Source: Neopestalotiopsis rosae
Lineage: Eukaryota; Ascomycota; Sordariomycetes; Amphisphaeriales; Sporocadaceae
Length of the DNA stretch: 64,000 nucleotides
Assembly: GCA_023078685.1 (NCBI GenBank)
Contig: JALGAS010000008.1
Coordinates: forward strand, 1,488,001 to 1,552,000
Direction: 5' to 3'
Under the pieces are notes generated by a model, which did not search any database, was not told where the DNA came from, and saw nothing but the letters and a program-made list of their open reading frames with translations. Shown here piece after piece: positions 31,435-42,291 of this stretch. A program made the position numbers and the translations under genes. Position 1 is the stretch's first letter. Every line of letters starts with the position of its first letter.

Positions 31435-32126
31435 AGTGGAATGAGATTGCTACAGACTTTCGTTACGTTAACACGATATGAACTGAGAATCGTCAGATTG
31501 TAAATTGCCAGCGACGAGATAATACTCTCTATCCCACCCCCTCCAATCTGCCTATGGCGGTTCAATGTGAGCCCCCGGCTGGGGCTTGGGACAAGTGCCC
31601 CGCCCCCGCTGTTCCGCCAGGTCTACAGAGTACACGGCCCCCTACCCCAAGCTACGGAGCACTAGATCCAGGAACCGAGCAGGCCGAGATGAACCCCTTC
31701 ACCAACCGAACTGAACGCGTTTCAAATCTGTCCATGGCCAAGGACAATATTTTATGCTTGCAAGATATAATTTTATGCCATAGTCTCATCTTAAATCTTC
31801 AAGCATTGGAACGCACCAATATGCATTCACCTGTTGGTTTTTACTCCAACGTCGAGGTATGCTATGAATATTGTCTGGGCGGTTTTTGGCGGATACCGCG
31901 CCTCTATTGCCATATGAATGTAATGTACTCGTAGCCAATTAGACCCTATTCTTACAGCATGTCACCACAAATTAACATTGTTTTCTTCCTTTCACATGGC
32001 TTGGCGAAATATAACGTTATCTTCATTCAACGTGTCTTTTTGGCAATACTTTTATTCTATAATATTGTTCGGACTTCATACGGCCAAATTGATCCAACCT
32101 ACAACTGCGACGACAATGTAGCTTCT
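31435..32126. other. Intergenic: promoter of the FAH-family gene
   Basis: 692 bp between two minus-strand genes, increasingly AT-rich toward 32 kb. The small + strand ORFs (31554-31934 and 31959-32228) have no recognisable protein. Confidence 0.45.
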
Positions 32127-34073
32127 TTATTTGGGAGGAATAACAGGCAGTGTAACATAATTCTCAAAGCCCTCTCCAAAGTGGATGTGGTTTTGTCCAG
32201 CGAATTTCTCAGGCGTCCTATTGAATAAAGTTAGCTTCTTCACGCCTTGCTAGAAATCAAAGGTTTCATATTCAACATACCTGTCTGTCTCAGAGTTGTG
32301 CTGGAAGATGCCAGAGCCCTGGGTATCACCACTAGCCACCTCAAAGACGAGCTTGCCGCCCTTTTCCACGACGACGTTGGAGGGCCAAATCTCGACGTCG
32401 AGGGGGTAGACCTCGCCGTCCTTGACGGGCAGCACGTCGGCCTCGTAGTACTCGCGGTGCGGCAGATAGGCCCGGTGCTTGGGGTGGTCGGCGTGCACCT
32501 TGCGGAAGCTGGCGCGCAGCCAGCCCTTGGTCAGCGGGATCGGGTCGCCCGCCGTGCCCGTGTAGTGGACTTCTTTACCCGAGGGGCTGATATAGCGCAG
32601 GGTGACAAAGACGTCAATGTCCTTTTCGCCGGCGGCTTGCTCGGCGGTCAGGGAGACGTTGAGGTGGGCGGTAATGTGACCCGTAATCTCCGTCTCCTGC
32701 TCAAATGGTGCCGTGGTGAACTGCACCAGCTCGGGCTTTTCGAGGTTGCCCAGAGCCTTGTAAGACACCTTTGCGGGTTCTGATACCGTAGGCTTGGACG
32801 TAGCGAGACTTTGGTCGGGCGACAGGTAAAAGTTGGTGTACTGGGTTCTGGGAATGGGCCACGCCTCTTCCTCGCGCTTCTCGTACACCTTTTCCTTTTC
32901 GGCGTCGTTGAAGCCGACGTCGCCCTTGCGCAGCGTCACCGTGACAGGCGCCACCTTGCCGGGCTGGGTCCAGCCGACGCGGTCGTCGCCCTTGAGGAAG
33001 GCGTCGAGGAAGCTCTTTTGCAGTTCGACCTCCTCCTTGTAGTAGAAGGGCAGGTCGTGGCGACCCGTGATGAAGCGCAGGTACTTGAACTTGGAGCCGG
33101 CGTGCGTGTAACCCTCGACGTTGCCGCGCAGGTGCAGCAGGATGCCGCCCCAGTTGGCGACGCTTAGCAGGGGCACCTCAATGTCCTCGAGCTTGAACTC
33201 CTTGCTGGCGTAGTAGTCCTGGTCCCGGAACTTGTACTTGGCATTGTCAATGGTCTGGTCCTGGCGGTTCTTGACCAGGACGTCCTCGGGCAGATCGCCC
33301 TCGAGGGTGTCCTCCTGACCGCGGGCGCCGGGTCCGTCTGGGGGGAACTGCAGCTTGGATCGACCGGGCTTTCCGTACTGGTTGACCAGCACCTGGCGAT
33401 TCCACCAGAAGCCAATAAACTTGTTTGACAGGATACCACCGTGTTGGCAGCGATCTCTGTAGTAATCAGACATGCCCTCCCTGTAGTCGAACGATTAGTA
33501 CAGTGCAATTATATACGGATTATCCATAAGAACTTACCAAGGAATAATGGCGGCCAAACCCTTGGGTTTCCTGGCTGCAACACGCCACTGCGTGCCAGCA
33601 TAGTAGGAAATACCTAGCAGACCGACCTTGCCGCTGCTCCACGACTGCTCAGCAGCCCACTCGACCACGTCAAAGAAGCACTCGCTGGTGCCCTTGCTCA
33701 TGGTGTCGAGAAAGCCGGGACTCTGACCGAGACCGCGCTCGTCGGCCCGCACAATGGCATAGCCCTGCTTGGTCCAGAAGACGGGATCAGGCGTCTCCCA
33801 GCAGCTGTACTTGGAGCGGTGCTCGGGGTTGACCTGGTTGAAGGAACCATTGAAAAAGGTCTCGTAGGGAATGTCCTTTCCGTAGGGGCCATAGGTGACC
33901 AGGACGGGGAACTTGTCGCCGGACTTGGCAGAAAGCGGCAGATAGACATTGGCGCGAATGGGGAGTTTGGATGCTTTTAAGGGGATTGAGACATTCTTGT
34001 GGAAGATGAGGTTGTTCTCCGTGTCCTCGACAGTGGAGGAAATGTCACGGATCGTGGGTGTTTGCACTTCCAT
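32127..34073 (-). CDS. CocE/NonD-type alpha/beta hydrolase (X-Pro dipeptidyl-peptidase S15 family)
   Basis: Predicted complement(join(32127..32217,32281..33480,33538..34073)), 608 residues. The N-terminal catalytic domain carries LVTYGPYGKDIPYE, the oxyanion region VRADERGLGQSPG, and the nucleophile elbow GLLGISYYAGTQW (Ser in GxSYxG). The GRHDLPFY loop probably gives the acid. The C-terminal jelly-roll domain is typical of the family (TGHITAHLNVSL ... DVFVTLRYI). The short last exon encodes NHIHFGEGFENYV and LPVIPPK, the usual end of fungal members. Members hydrolyse esters or amides such as acylated alkaloids; the substrate here is unknown. No signal peptide, so probably intracellular. It lies in the same orientation as the FAH-family gene. 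Confidence 0.9.
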
Positions 34074-34843
34074 TGTTGCTAAAGAACTGGTGATACCCGC
34101 GATTCGTCTTCTTGGTGATTGCTCGAGTGTATTAGCAGTTCAAGGAAAAGACGACCTGAACAAGGAAGCAGAAAATAAAGAAGATGTCAAAAGAAATGAG
34201 GGTCTACTCCCAAGCGTTTCGAATAATTTCGCGGCATTGCGTGTTGTTGTCGCCGGATGTTGCACAGGTCCCCTCATCGCAAACCGTCCGGAACGCAGGT
34301 GGGGGAGGGGCGCTCTTAAGCCGGCATATACTTGTCCTAAGTCCCCTATTGATATGTGATCGGGGCTTCGGCGTCTTTTGTTCGGACTTACGAGTACCGG
34401 CAGCTTGTCGCGAATTGTCCGAATTGTCCTGTTTTATTGATTATGAAAGTCTTAATCTGTTAAAGTGGTTTCAATACGACGGTGCTGAAAGACTGATGGG
34501 AATAGCTATCAGATTTGGGATGCCCGAAATGGCATTTGCACAGGTCCAAAGCTCCACACTATGACCATTCCAGCAGGACCACTAGGATTTTGCACCTGAA
34601 ATCTGGAATAGAACAGCACTTTTCAAGTAATTGGTCATATATGTTTATTTTGACGATTTGATAGTACAATGAAAGCCTCTTCGCGCACCGTGAAAGAATT
34701 GATTGCGCCCAGTGAATGTCCCCTATTTGCCTTGTAATTCCATCTCAATCACAACCACACCACACTCATTTCCCCGATCTGCGTGCTGAACGTGTCTAAT
34801 GAGAGTCTAAAACTCGCCTCCAACTTTCCATCTCCAAAACGTC
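34074..34843. other. Intergenic: promoter of the CocE-type gene
   Basis: 770 bp between two minus-strand genes. No gene, repeat or RNA is recognised. Confidence 0.45.
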
Positions 34844-35240
34844 TTATTGAACCGCCCGCCAGTTGTCCTCCACAGCCAGTTTGAGATCTACACGAGATTG
34901 ATTAGTGTCGCGAAACGGTTTCCTACTGAATCCAGTCACTTACACCCGTCAACCAGACACCGTTCAGCATGAGGAACACAAAGCAGTTCTCGATGCCGTT
35001 GGAACCCCACGGTCTCGCAGCTCTGTCCAGATCGGTATTGATGGGGCGATAGTTGGGCACGCCGCGGTAGGTATCCAACCAACCCTCTGGGTTCTCGGCA
35101 GGCGGTGCGCGGTGGTCGTTCAGAGGGACCCAAACGTGTCGGCGCGGCAGATCGCGCTCGCCAGTCAGGTGAATTTCATAGTCTTGCAGCGTCTCGGCAA
35201 TGGTGGTGGTCACCGGGTTATCTGTCGTTGTGACCGACAT
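34844..35240 (-). CDS. Small protein of unknown function
   Basis: I do not recognise the family. Exon 1 starts at MSVTTTDNPVTTT and contains HLTGERDLPRRHVWVPLNDH, RGVPNYRPINTDLDR and CFVFLMLNGVWLTG, an ordered-looking sequence with many Trp and Pro. The intron has two possible donors two bases apart. Donor GTGTAA (exon ends 34946) with acceptor before 34887 gives a 112-residue protein ending LTDLKLAVEDNWRAVQ at 34844. Donor GTAAGT (exon ends 34944) gives a longer basic, Trp-rich tail ending at 34807. The first gives the more natural C-terminus, the second has the stronger donor. The gene is divergent to the ALDH-like gene and sits in the catabolic neighbourhood. Confidence 0.6.
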
Positions 35241-35888
35241 GTTTGCCAAATCGTCGTTTGCGCTTTGGCGTGCAGTTTATTTTGCTGGTTTTGGAAGGAA
35301 AGAGCAACGAGATTACTCTGGCGTGTGGTGGAAAGATGCGCAATCGTTCAGAAGCCCCGTGTAAGTGCCCGGGAAAAGTGGTCGACAATGCGCCTGGCGA
35401 AATAATAATTTTGATCCTGGAAAGCTCGGATATGCTGCTGCAACTGGCCACAAATGCACGAATATCATCCAACCATGGTCAGACAAGAATAGCAAGTTGT
35501 ACCTAGTCCATGGTCCCGGAAAGACGAGACAAAGATTCCTCGGATTCGAGCCGTAGAATGCCAAAATAAGACAAGGATGACAGCTCCGTTTGGGTGCTGT
35601 AGCTAGGAGATTTCTCCACATTCCCCCACTTACCGAAGCGCTGATCTTTTGATCCCCAAGTTTCTTATTGTTTGGGGTAGCTCAGGGTGTAAAGCTACCT
35701 GGAACGGGATGTCGGTCTCAGAAAGTTGGCCGCTGACATTTTTTTTATGAAAATCAATTTCTTCGTGACTGTTGGAAGTCTTTTCGTGTTCGCAACATAC
35801 ACACTTTGAAATCGAAGTCTAGATTGCTTGTTCACTGTCGTTGAGTATACCGACCACTAGACTAAGAGCTATAGGCGATCCTTTGAAT
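35241..35888. promoter_or_regulatory. Divergent promoter region, small unknown protein / ALDH-like gene
   Basis: 648 bp shared 5' region. No clear ORF; T-rich and A-rich patches near 35737-35760. No specific operator was recognised. Confidence 0.4.
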
Positions 35889-37534
35889 ATGGCGTCGCAA
35901 CAAGCAGCCATTGACAGGCTGCAGATGGCCGTGATTGACGGCCGGACGGAGAACATTCGATATCGCCAGGATCAGCTCCAAGCCCTCCATGCTGCTCTGC
36001 GCAACGAGGCAGGTGCGATTTGCAATGCGCTGGCAAAGGATTCCCAGACGTCGAGCGCAGAGGTCGAGACAGAGTACTACCTTGCCATGGACACCGTAAG
36101 GCATTGGTACGAAACTCTCGACTTTCCTGAGGAGCACAAGAAGGAATATGCGCCTGTGGTTGAGGGCAAGGACAATGCGACGCGCAGAGTGGGTGTTGGT
36201 CTGGTGATTATCCGCCCTACCAGCCACACTCGGCTGTATTCCATCATTGCACCATTGGCGGCTGCTATGAGCGCTGGTAATTGTATCGCAGTAGAGGTAA
36301 GTCTTATGATTCCATTTCGAGTTTTCAATCATTGTGCTAACTGAATCTCTAGCTTGAAGACACCCTTCTCCAAGTCGATGCGATCCTCCGCAAAGTCCTG
36401 CCAACTGCTCTAGATTTCAACACGTTTGCCTTGACAAAGCAAATCAAGGACTCATCCATACTCGAGAGCGCAACACTGGTCGACCAGACCAGCAGCACAA
36501 GCACCACAACTCTTACGAACCAGCTTCTCTCTGCATCGTCGACGCGGACTGTGGCGATTGTAGACCGCACAGCAGATGTAGACCTGGCCGCCAAAGCAAT
36601 CACAAACGCAAGGTTCAGCTTTGGAGGAACATCACCGTATGCGCCTGATCTGGTTTTGGTCAACGAGTTCGTCAAGCAAGAGTTTTTCGAAGCTTGCTCC
36701 AAGTACGCTACATTGGCATTTGCCAAGGACTCTGCGATCAAGAAAGTCAGTGGCAACCAGAGTGAGGCGACGCGAAAGGCCGTCAAAGAGGCAGAAGACA
36801 AGAAGCAAGTGTCAAGCTTTGGCTCGAATGAGTATAAGCTGGTGGATGTCTCCGTGAGGTAAGTCAAGATTTTGTTATGGGTGGCCGAAGTTCACAGAAA
36901 AGCGAGTACTAATATGATTACCAGGTCATCACCACTTACACAGCTCAAGGTCAGCGGCCGTATCCTTCCCATCGCCAGTGTCTCTGGCCTGGTAGACGCG
37001 ATCTTCACGGAGCAATTCGAGTAAGTTAATTTATACCGAACATCAAAAAGCGTGTTACTCATACGTTACAGGACTCCTCTACTTGCCGGGTATTTCTTTG
37101 CTTCTCCCGGATCCGCCAAGTACATTGCCCAACATCTACCCTGCCACATCTCCTGCATCAACCAGATCCCTGTCCAATTGCTCGTTGGACCTGCTGCACC
37201 GATCGTGCACGATGCAGACTTCTTCTACCGCTACAACAAGGACATGTTCTCTGCCGCGCGCCCACAATTCATTGAGTCACCGGCAGAGACTTTTACAAAA
37301 GCAGAGGAACTGCTTTTGGGGTCCAAGAAGATCACAACGTCCACAATTAGGGCTTTGGCCATCAAGCCGCTCAAGCCTACTGGACAGCCTGGAAACGCTT
37401 CGCTCGGTTTCTTCGAGGCCGGCTTTGTCACCATGGCAAGCATCACATTCTTTGGATTATTGCCTATTCTTGCTTATAGCTCGTGGATGGTGGGACGGAA
37501 AGGATTTGAGTCGGCGTTGCGTTGGAGGCATTGA
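35889..37534 (+). CDS. Membrane-anchored aldehyde-dehydrogenase-like protein lacking catalytic residues
   Basis: Predicted join(35889..36296,36353..36858,36925..37020,37072..37534), 490 residues, four exons with canonical introns. The fold is that of class 3 ALDH: an N-terminal helical part, the coenzyme region VGLVIIRPTSHTRLYSIIAP with AAAMSAGNCIAVELED, DLAAKAI, and YAPDLVLVNEFVKQEFFEA. The usual PWN is PTS, the ELGGK motif is missing, and the position of the catalytic Cys next to APD is Pro231 (SPYAPD). A C-terminal hydrophobic helix (FVTMASITFFGLLPILAY) resembles the membrane anchor of fatty-aldehyde dehydrogenases. It is probably a pseudoenzyme or a binding protein on ER or mitochondrial membranes; that is inference. 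The start at 35889 is the first ATG of the frame. Confidence 0.85.
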
Positions 37535-38620
37535 GACATGAAAACTATGTGCGTAAATAATAGCATTTTGGCCTTCAGTCATGTATAGGTATAACGTAGG
37601 ATTGATTAACTAGTACCGTTCGAGTCAAACATTGGCTCAAAATCGAGAGCAAAAGACTTGAGATGCCGCCGATACTAGTGCTGCTCAAATTGCGGTGCCA
37701 AACTACGCAAAATTTCGTAGGTACGCCGTCATCTCCTCTGACGGTGCTAAAATTGCAGTGAAGTTCCAATCGATCGAAGCACTCCAGCTGCAGCGAAGAT
37801 GTCGACCCTCTTTGGCGGGGTTAAAAATTGCAGTGAAAAAGATCTTATGTACTCATCTTGACGTGGAAAAAGCTTAAGTCGACGAGGAGCCTTCCTTCAA
37901 TCGTCTTATTTCCATGCCAAGAGGAGAATAGCTTCAATTTTCAAATGCAACAATTCATCTAGGCTACAAAACGTCGCTCACACAACTACCATACTACTTT
38001 TAAGCTTTTTTTTTCTTACGTGGCGCTGTCTCCATTATCCTTCCAGAATTTGACCGCGTGAACAGCGCGTGAACAGTAGAACAGAATTTGGTAATCCGTA
38101 CCAGAAACTATGGCTTTGAATTTGACGAACTTTTGGCGAAGTCATCAAATTAAGAGTGTATATGTAAAACTGCATGATCCAAAGAAGCAAAAGAAGCAAA
38201 GCAATACAAAGATGTTCCCACTCACGCTAGTGACAAGCTCGGGGAGATTGAGCGGGGACCGGGACGGGGTGGGGGGAACTGCCGCAACCACCATCTAGGC
38301 GCTTCGCCTTCGCCCACTTCTGCCGGAACGGGACAGCACATGGAAATTTGGGGGTCGCATTTTGCCATCTGCATGGTAAATCTACATTCAGTCGTTGGTG
38401 AAGAATGTCTGACATATTTGGAAGTGGATGTTGATAGTTCTACTCCTGGTTTTCGTATTTTCATACGCGACTTCTCGCAATATCCTGAGAAGCTATTCAG
38501 GTCATTCACCAAAGCTGGCTATAATCCGCTAGAACGCCCCCTCTGTCCCTACCCTTTGATTCTGGTCCACGGCCAATACTTGCGCACATCTAGCATATAC
38601 ATTCACAATCACAGCTCGCA
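37535..38620. other. Intergenic with three short direct repeats
   Basis: AAATTGC[AG]GTG occurs at 37687-37697, 37750-37760 and 37825-37835. They lie about 85-940 bp before the dioxygenase start region and could be regulator sites or chance. A G-rich stretch (38235-38280) follows. No gene is recognised. Confidence 0.4.
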
Positions 38621-39628
38621 ATGGCTGTCGGTAGTAAGGACGAGCCTATGGCTCCCGTCCATCTCTTTTCGCATGGATCGACCATGATGTTGGGCGAGGA
38701 GCACGCATCTGCAGATTACTGGGAGAGATGCGGAAATGCAGCATTGGAGAACGGCATTGAACATGTAGTCATGATGGTGAGTTACTTGACAATGACAAAC
38801 AGTTATCTAGGTCGATGTACTGATACAATGTAGGGCGCACACTGGGCAACATCTCAACCAGGAATTCTCATCTCGTCCAACCCAAACCCAGAAAAGTCAC
38901 CAGTGGCCTACGTCCACCCATCCAAGTACAAGAACTATGCCTTGAACCCAGATCTGGCCTATGTTCCCACTATACAGGAATACCTCGCCGCAGCCGGCAT
39001 CCCATCCGAAGCCGATCCCAAGTTTGACTGGATTCACGACACCTATCTCGTTCTCATTCGCATGTTCCCCCGGGGCTGCCCGCCTACGACGCTCATCAGC
39101 ATGAACCACAAGTACGACCCACACATGCACATGGCTGTAGGCGCGGCTCTACGACCGCTACGAGCAAAGCAGCACAAGACGCTCTTCATCGGCTCGGGAG
39201 GCTCAGTGCACAATCTGTACCGCAACGTTTGGGGTCCCATGCTGCGCTATCGCGACAACTTTGCGCAGCTGACGCCGCCCGAGCCCTGGGCCGTCGACTT
39301 TCGTCAAGAGGTCATCTCGGCCCTGTGCCCGGGTCACGAAGAAGTCCTGCCCGCGCACGAGGCTGCCTGTAATCACCCTGTCCGCAGCACCAAAGGCGCT
39401 GGCGGTCCTCTGCTACGGAGGCGGGCTACCAGTCTCATGAAGCACCCCCAGTACCGCGATGCTCACGCTACTGATGACCACTTTATGGCGACCATGTTTG
39501 TCGCGGGTCTTTGCGGTGGTCGTGGGGATGAGAACATGAGGGGCGAGATGGGTGCCGAGGATTGGGAGCTGACCAATATGTGTAACTCACAGTTTACTCT
39601 GGGATCTTGGCCCGAGATCAAGGCGTAA
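38621..39628 (+). CDS. Extradiol ring-cleavage dioxygenase, LigB/DODA class III family
   Basis: Predicted join(38621..38776,38834..39628), 316 residues, phase-0 intron. These non-heme iron (or zinc) enzymes open catechol-type rings or, in DODA, cleave 4,5-DOPA. Family landmarks: the first metal His in LFSHGSTMML, the second His in GAHWATSQPGIL, DWIHDTYLVLIRMFP, the SMNHKYDPHMHMAVG segment (in place of the usual Q-S-h-N strand), and the active-site GSGGSVHNLY. The C-terminal HATDDHFMATMFVAGL carries further putative metal or acid-base residues. No signal peptide; probably cytosolic. It is followed on the same strand by a hydrolase and an M20 peptidase, which suggests a degradative role. Confidence 0.9.
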
Positions 39629-40718
39629 AGTAATTGATGTGATGTGTTTAGGTGGGATTGGCTTTCTCTTTGTAGCATAAGTAGCCGCACATGTAGTATT
39701 CAAGAGTTTATGTACAACGAATGCCAAATCGCAAGCAGCAACACAACATTTCTAAGCTGGCTGTTCTTCGATTCTATACCACACGAAGCTGCTAGGAACA
39801 GATTGGCTCCTAGATATATCCCGAGACCATCAAATCCATAAAAGCTTTTCGAAAATTTCGAAACTTTGGGGGCCTCTTCACTGCATTTTTGGCCCTCACA
39901 AGGGGAATACAGCGGGGTTGTCCGGAGCCCGTATGCAATGACGCACGTGCGTGCACCTTTACTGGGTTCTTGAATGAGGTATAAGAGACGACTGGTGCCG
40001 TAGTTGAAAATTTCCAGAAGCCAATATTGACTACATGCATACCTACAAAGACTCATTGCACCAACATCTTGTCTCCGCGACTGTCTTCGATAATTCGTTG
40101 AACGGTCGAAGAGATGTTTTTGTCTAGGATACTGCATCAAAAATGCGCGAAAGCCGAGATTCGTGCTTCGAGAAGTGATCGCCATGAATACGATGAAAGC
40201 TTTGTGTCATCGTAACATGCTAAAAGCGAAGGCCGAAAGAATGATCCGTTTAAACTCTACCAGGAGCATTTCGCGCAGAGATGCGCGAGACATGCGCAGT
40301 CAGCATATAGCTCCCGCGCTACCAGCCCCGCGCATCAGACGCTGAATGATATATGTCCGGCACAGTATAGCGAAAGCCAATGTATTACCAAGGTATTTCC
40401 CGATGTGAAGATTCGCGGCTTCTATATCCGCGAATGGGATCAACTTGATAGTCAGCGCGAGCGGCCGAATAAGTGTAATCGGCGGCCGCCCAAACATTAC
40501 TGAATGGTACGTCGCTCACCCTGAAGTGAAATATGACGGCTGTGACAAAGTCGGTCTATAGGGTGGAAAGGCACGATCAATGCGAAGCACGAAAGTCAAT
40601 TTTTGTCCAAGTCTATTTGAGCAACTTGAGGCCTGCGACTTCAATCTGCAGACATTGTTATCTAGTCCGCAATCGTAAATGAACAACGTTAAAGAATCAA
40701 ACCAACCAATATAACATT
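39629..40718. other. Intergenic between dioxygenase and alpha/beta hydrolase genes
   Basis: 1.09 kb. ORFs on the minus strand (39700-40185) show no domain. GCGCGAAA/GCGAAAG-type words recur between 40140 and 40380 without a regular spacing. No RNA gene was found. Confidence 0.4.
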
Positions 40719-42029
40719 ATGGCAACGGTGGCGCAAAATACAACTACTTTTGGAGAGCCTGCCAAGACAGCAGAGCCGGATCACTTTCATCTCAACGCTG
40801 ATGAGCATTTTCACTTTGAGATTCTCAGAGTCTTGAGCTGCGCCACCTCAAACGGAGCCGACATTGCCGAAGTACTGGCGAGATGTCCAAAGATCAAGCC
40901 GGGCAACTTTGAGTCTTGGGCTTCCGCCTGGACAGAGCTGGCAGAGCGGGTAGAGAAGCAGGCCCGAGAATCAGACCCTTCTACCAGCAGCGGCCGAGCC
41001 TCTGCGAGGAATGCCTACCTTCGAGCCGCGACTTACTATCGCACTGCTGATTTCTTCCTGCATGGGAACCCTGCAGATACCCGCATAATGAGCTTGTGGG
41101 CAAAGCACCTAGAGATGTTTGAGGCTGGAATCGCCTTGATGCCCTACGAGACTCGACGCTTCAAGATACAGACACCGCATGGCTTCCATGTCCCAGCTAC
41201 ATTCTACAAGGCATCTGTTGACCAAAAGGGTCCAAGGCCGACCTTGATCATTGGCAACGGCTTCGACGGCAGCCAAGAGGAGATGCTTCACGTCATTGGG
41301 TGGCCGGCACTCGAGAGAGGGTTCAATGTCATCTCCTATGAAGGACCCGGCCAGCCGACGGTCAGACGGTACCAGGGTCTCGGCTTTATTCCAGAATGGG
41401 AAAAGGTAGTCACTCCCGTCGTCGACTATCTGTACACCCATCAGAAAGACCTGAACGTGGACGTTAACAAACTCGGACTCTGGGGCCACAGCATGGGAGG
41501 CATGCTGGGCTTGCGCGCCGTCGCTTTTGAGCACCGCATCAAGGCGTTCATTGCGTGCGACGGAGTCTGGAACGTGGACAGCATCATTCCCCAGCCACTG
41601 ATGGCGAGCTTGAAGCAGGGAAACACTGACCAAATCTTGAAGGATGTCCAGAGCGGCAAGGCAGAGACAGGTCTCCGCTGGGTAATGACCCACGGGTCAT
41701 GGGTCATGTTTGACGACAAGACGCTTCCACATGGCTTGCAGAGCTCCGGCGACGTTGAGGCTCTAGTCAACAAGTTTCGCAAGTTCAACCTCGATGGAGT
41801 TGTCGATCAGGTGACGTGCAAGGTCTTTGTGGGCGATGCCGATAATGATATCTTCTTCAAGGGGCAGCCCAAGAAACTAGCCGATGCGCTGGGTGACAAG
41901 GCGACATATCATGTCTTTTCCAAGGCGGATGATTCCGATGCTCATTGCCAGGTCGGAGCTGTTGCGGTCTTGGCTCAGAAGACCATGGATTGGTTTGAGA
42001 AAGTAGTCAATCAGTCTAACGAGTTGTGA
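40719..42029 (+). CDS. Alpha/beta hydrolase, 2,6-dihydropseudooxynicotine-hydrolase/FrsA-like
   Basis: A single exon of 436 residues. A helical N-terminal cap (FESWASAWTELAERVE, ARNAYLRAATYYRTADFFLH) precedes the hydrolase core: TLIIGNGFDGSQEEM, FNVISYEGPGQPTVRRYQG, nucleophile elbow LGLWGHSMGGMLGLRAV, and the late FVGDADNDIFFKGQ and DAHCQVGAV carrying the presumed acid and His. This cap-plus-core layout is that of the dihydropseudooxynicotine hydrolase type, which cleaves C-C bonds in heterocycle breakdown; related fungal enzymes act in polyketide pathways. The actual substrate is unknown. It has the same orientation as the dioxygenase and M20 genes. Confidence 0.85.
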   Translation: MATVAQNTTTFGEPAKTAEPDHFHLNADEHFHFEILRVLSCATSNGADIAEVLARCPKIKPGNFESWASAWTELAERVEKQARESDPSTSSGRASARNAYLRAATYYRTADFFLHGNPADTRIMSLWAKHLEMFEAGIALMPYETRRFKIQTPHGFHVPATFYKASVDQKGPRPTLIIGNGFDGSQEEMLHVIGWPALERGFNVISYEGPGQPTVRRYQGLGFIPEWEKVVTPVVDYLYTHQKDLNVDVNKLGLWGHSMGGMLGLRAVAFEHRIKAFIACDGVWNVDSIIPQPLMASLKQGNTDQILKDVQSGKAETGLRWVMTHGSWVMFDDKTLPHGLQSSGDVEALVNKFRKFNLDGVVDQVTCKVFVGDADNDIFFKGQPKKLADALGDKATYHVFSKADDSDAHCQVGAVAVLAQKTMDWFEKVVNQSNEL

Positions 42030-42291
42030 TTGGGTTCTTTCACCATAGTATAGCATGAGATTGAGTATACAATCTAACTAAGATCGTCTCCACTCTGAGT
42101 GCCCCGTGGCGCGCCGATGCTCCTATCAACTCTCCGTCGCATCTTGCCGATTCCTGCTCCACTTGACTTAGACTGACGGGCGGCCGGAGTCGTAGTCGGA
42201 GGGATGGGTCATTACAGAAATGGACCTCCACTTGACATGCATCACTCCTTCGTTTCTTCCCGTGCAGAGAGGAATTATTTTACGTTTCAAT
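42030..42291. other. Short intergenic
   Basis: It contains an in-frame upstream extension of the M20 gene (from an ATG at 42220) which I do not take as the start because its 24 residues do not resemble the family. Confidence 0.4.

Noticed and set aside
21621..34073. P450 plus nearby enzymes as a secondary-metabolite cluster
   Set aside because: No polyketide, peptide or terpene synthase, prenyltransferase or pathway regulator is present, and housekeeping genes (IRC22) lie between.
39700..40185. 161-codon minus-strand ORF
   Set aside because: No recognisable motif and no family-like order; likely chance ORF.
42220..42291. Upstream ATG at 42220 as start of the M20 gene
   Set aside because: The extra 24 residues are hydrophobic and unlike the N-terminus of the family; MDMGTRKQII at 42292 fits better.
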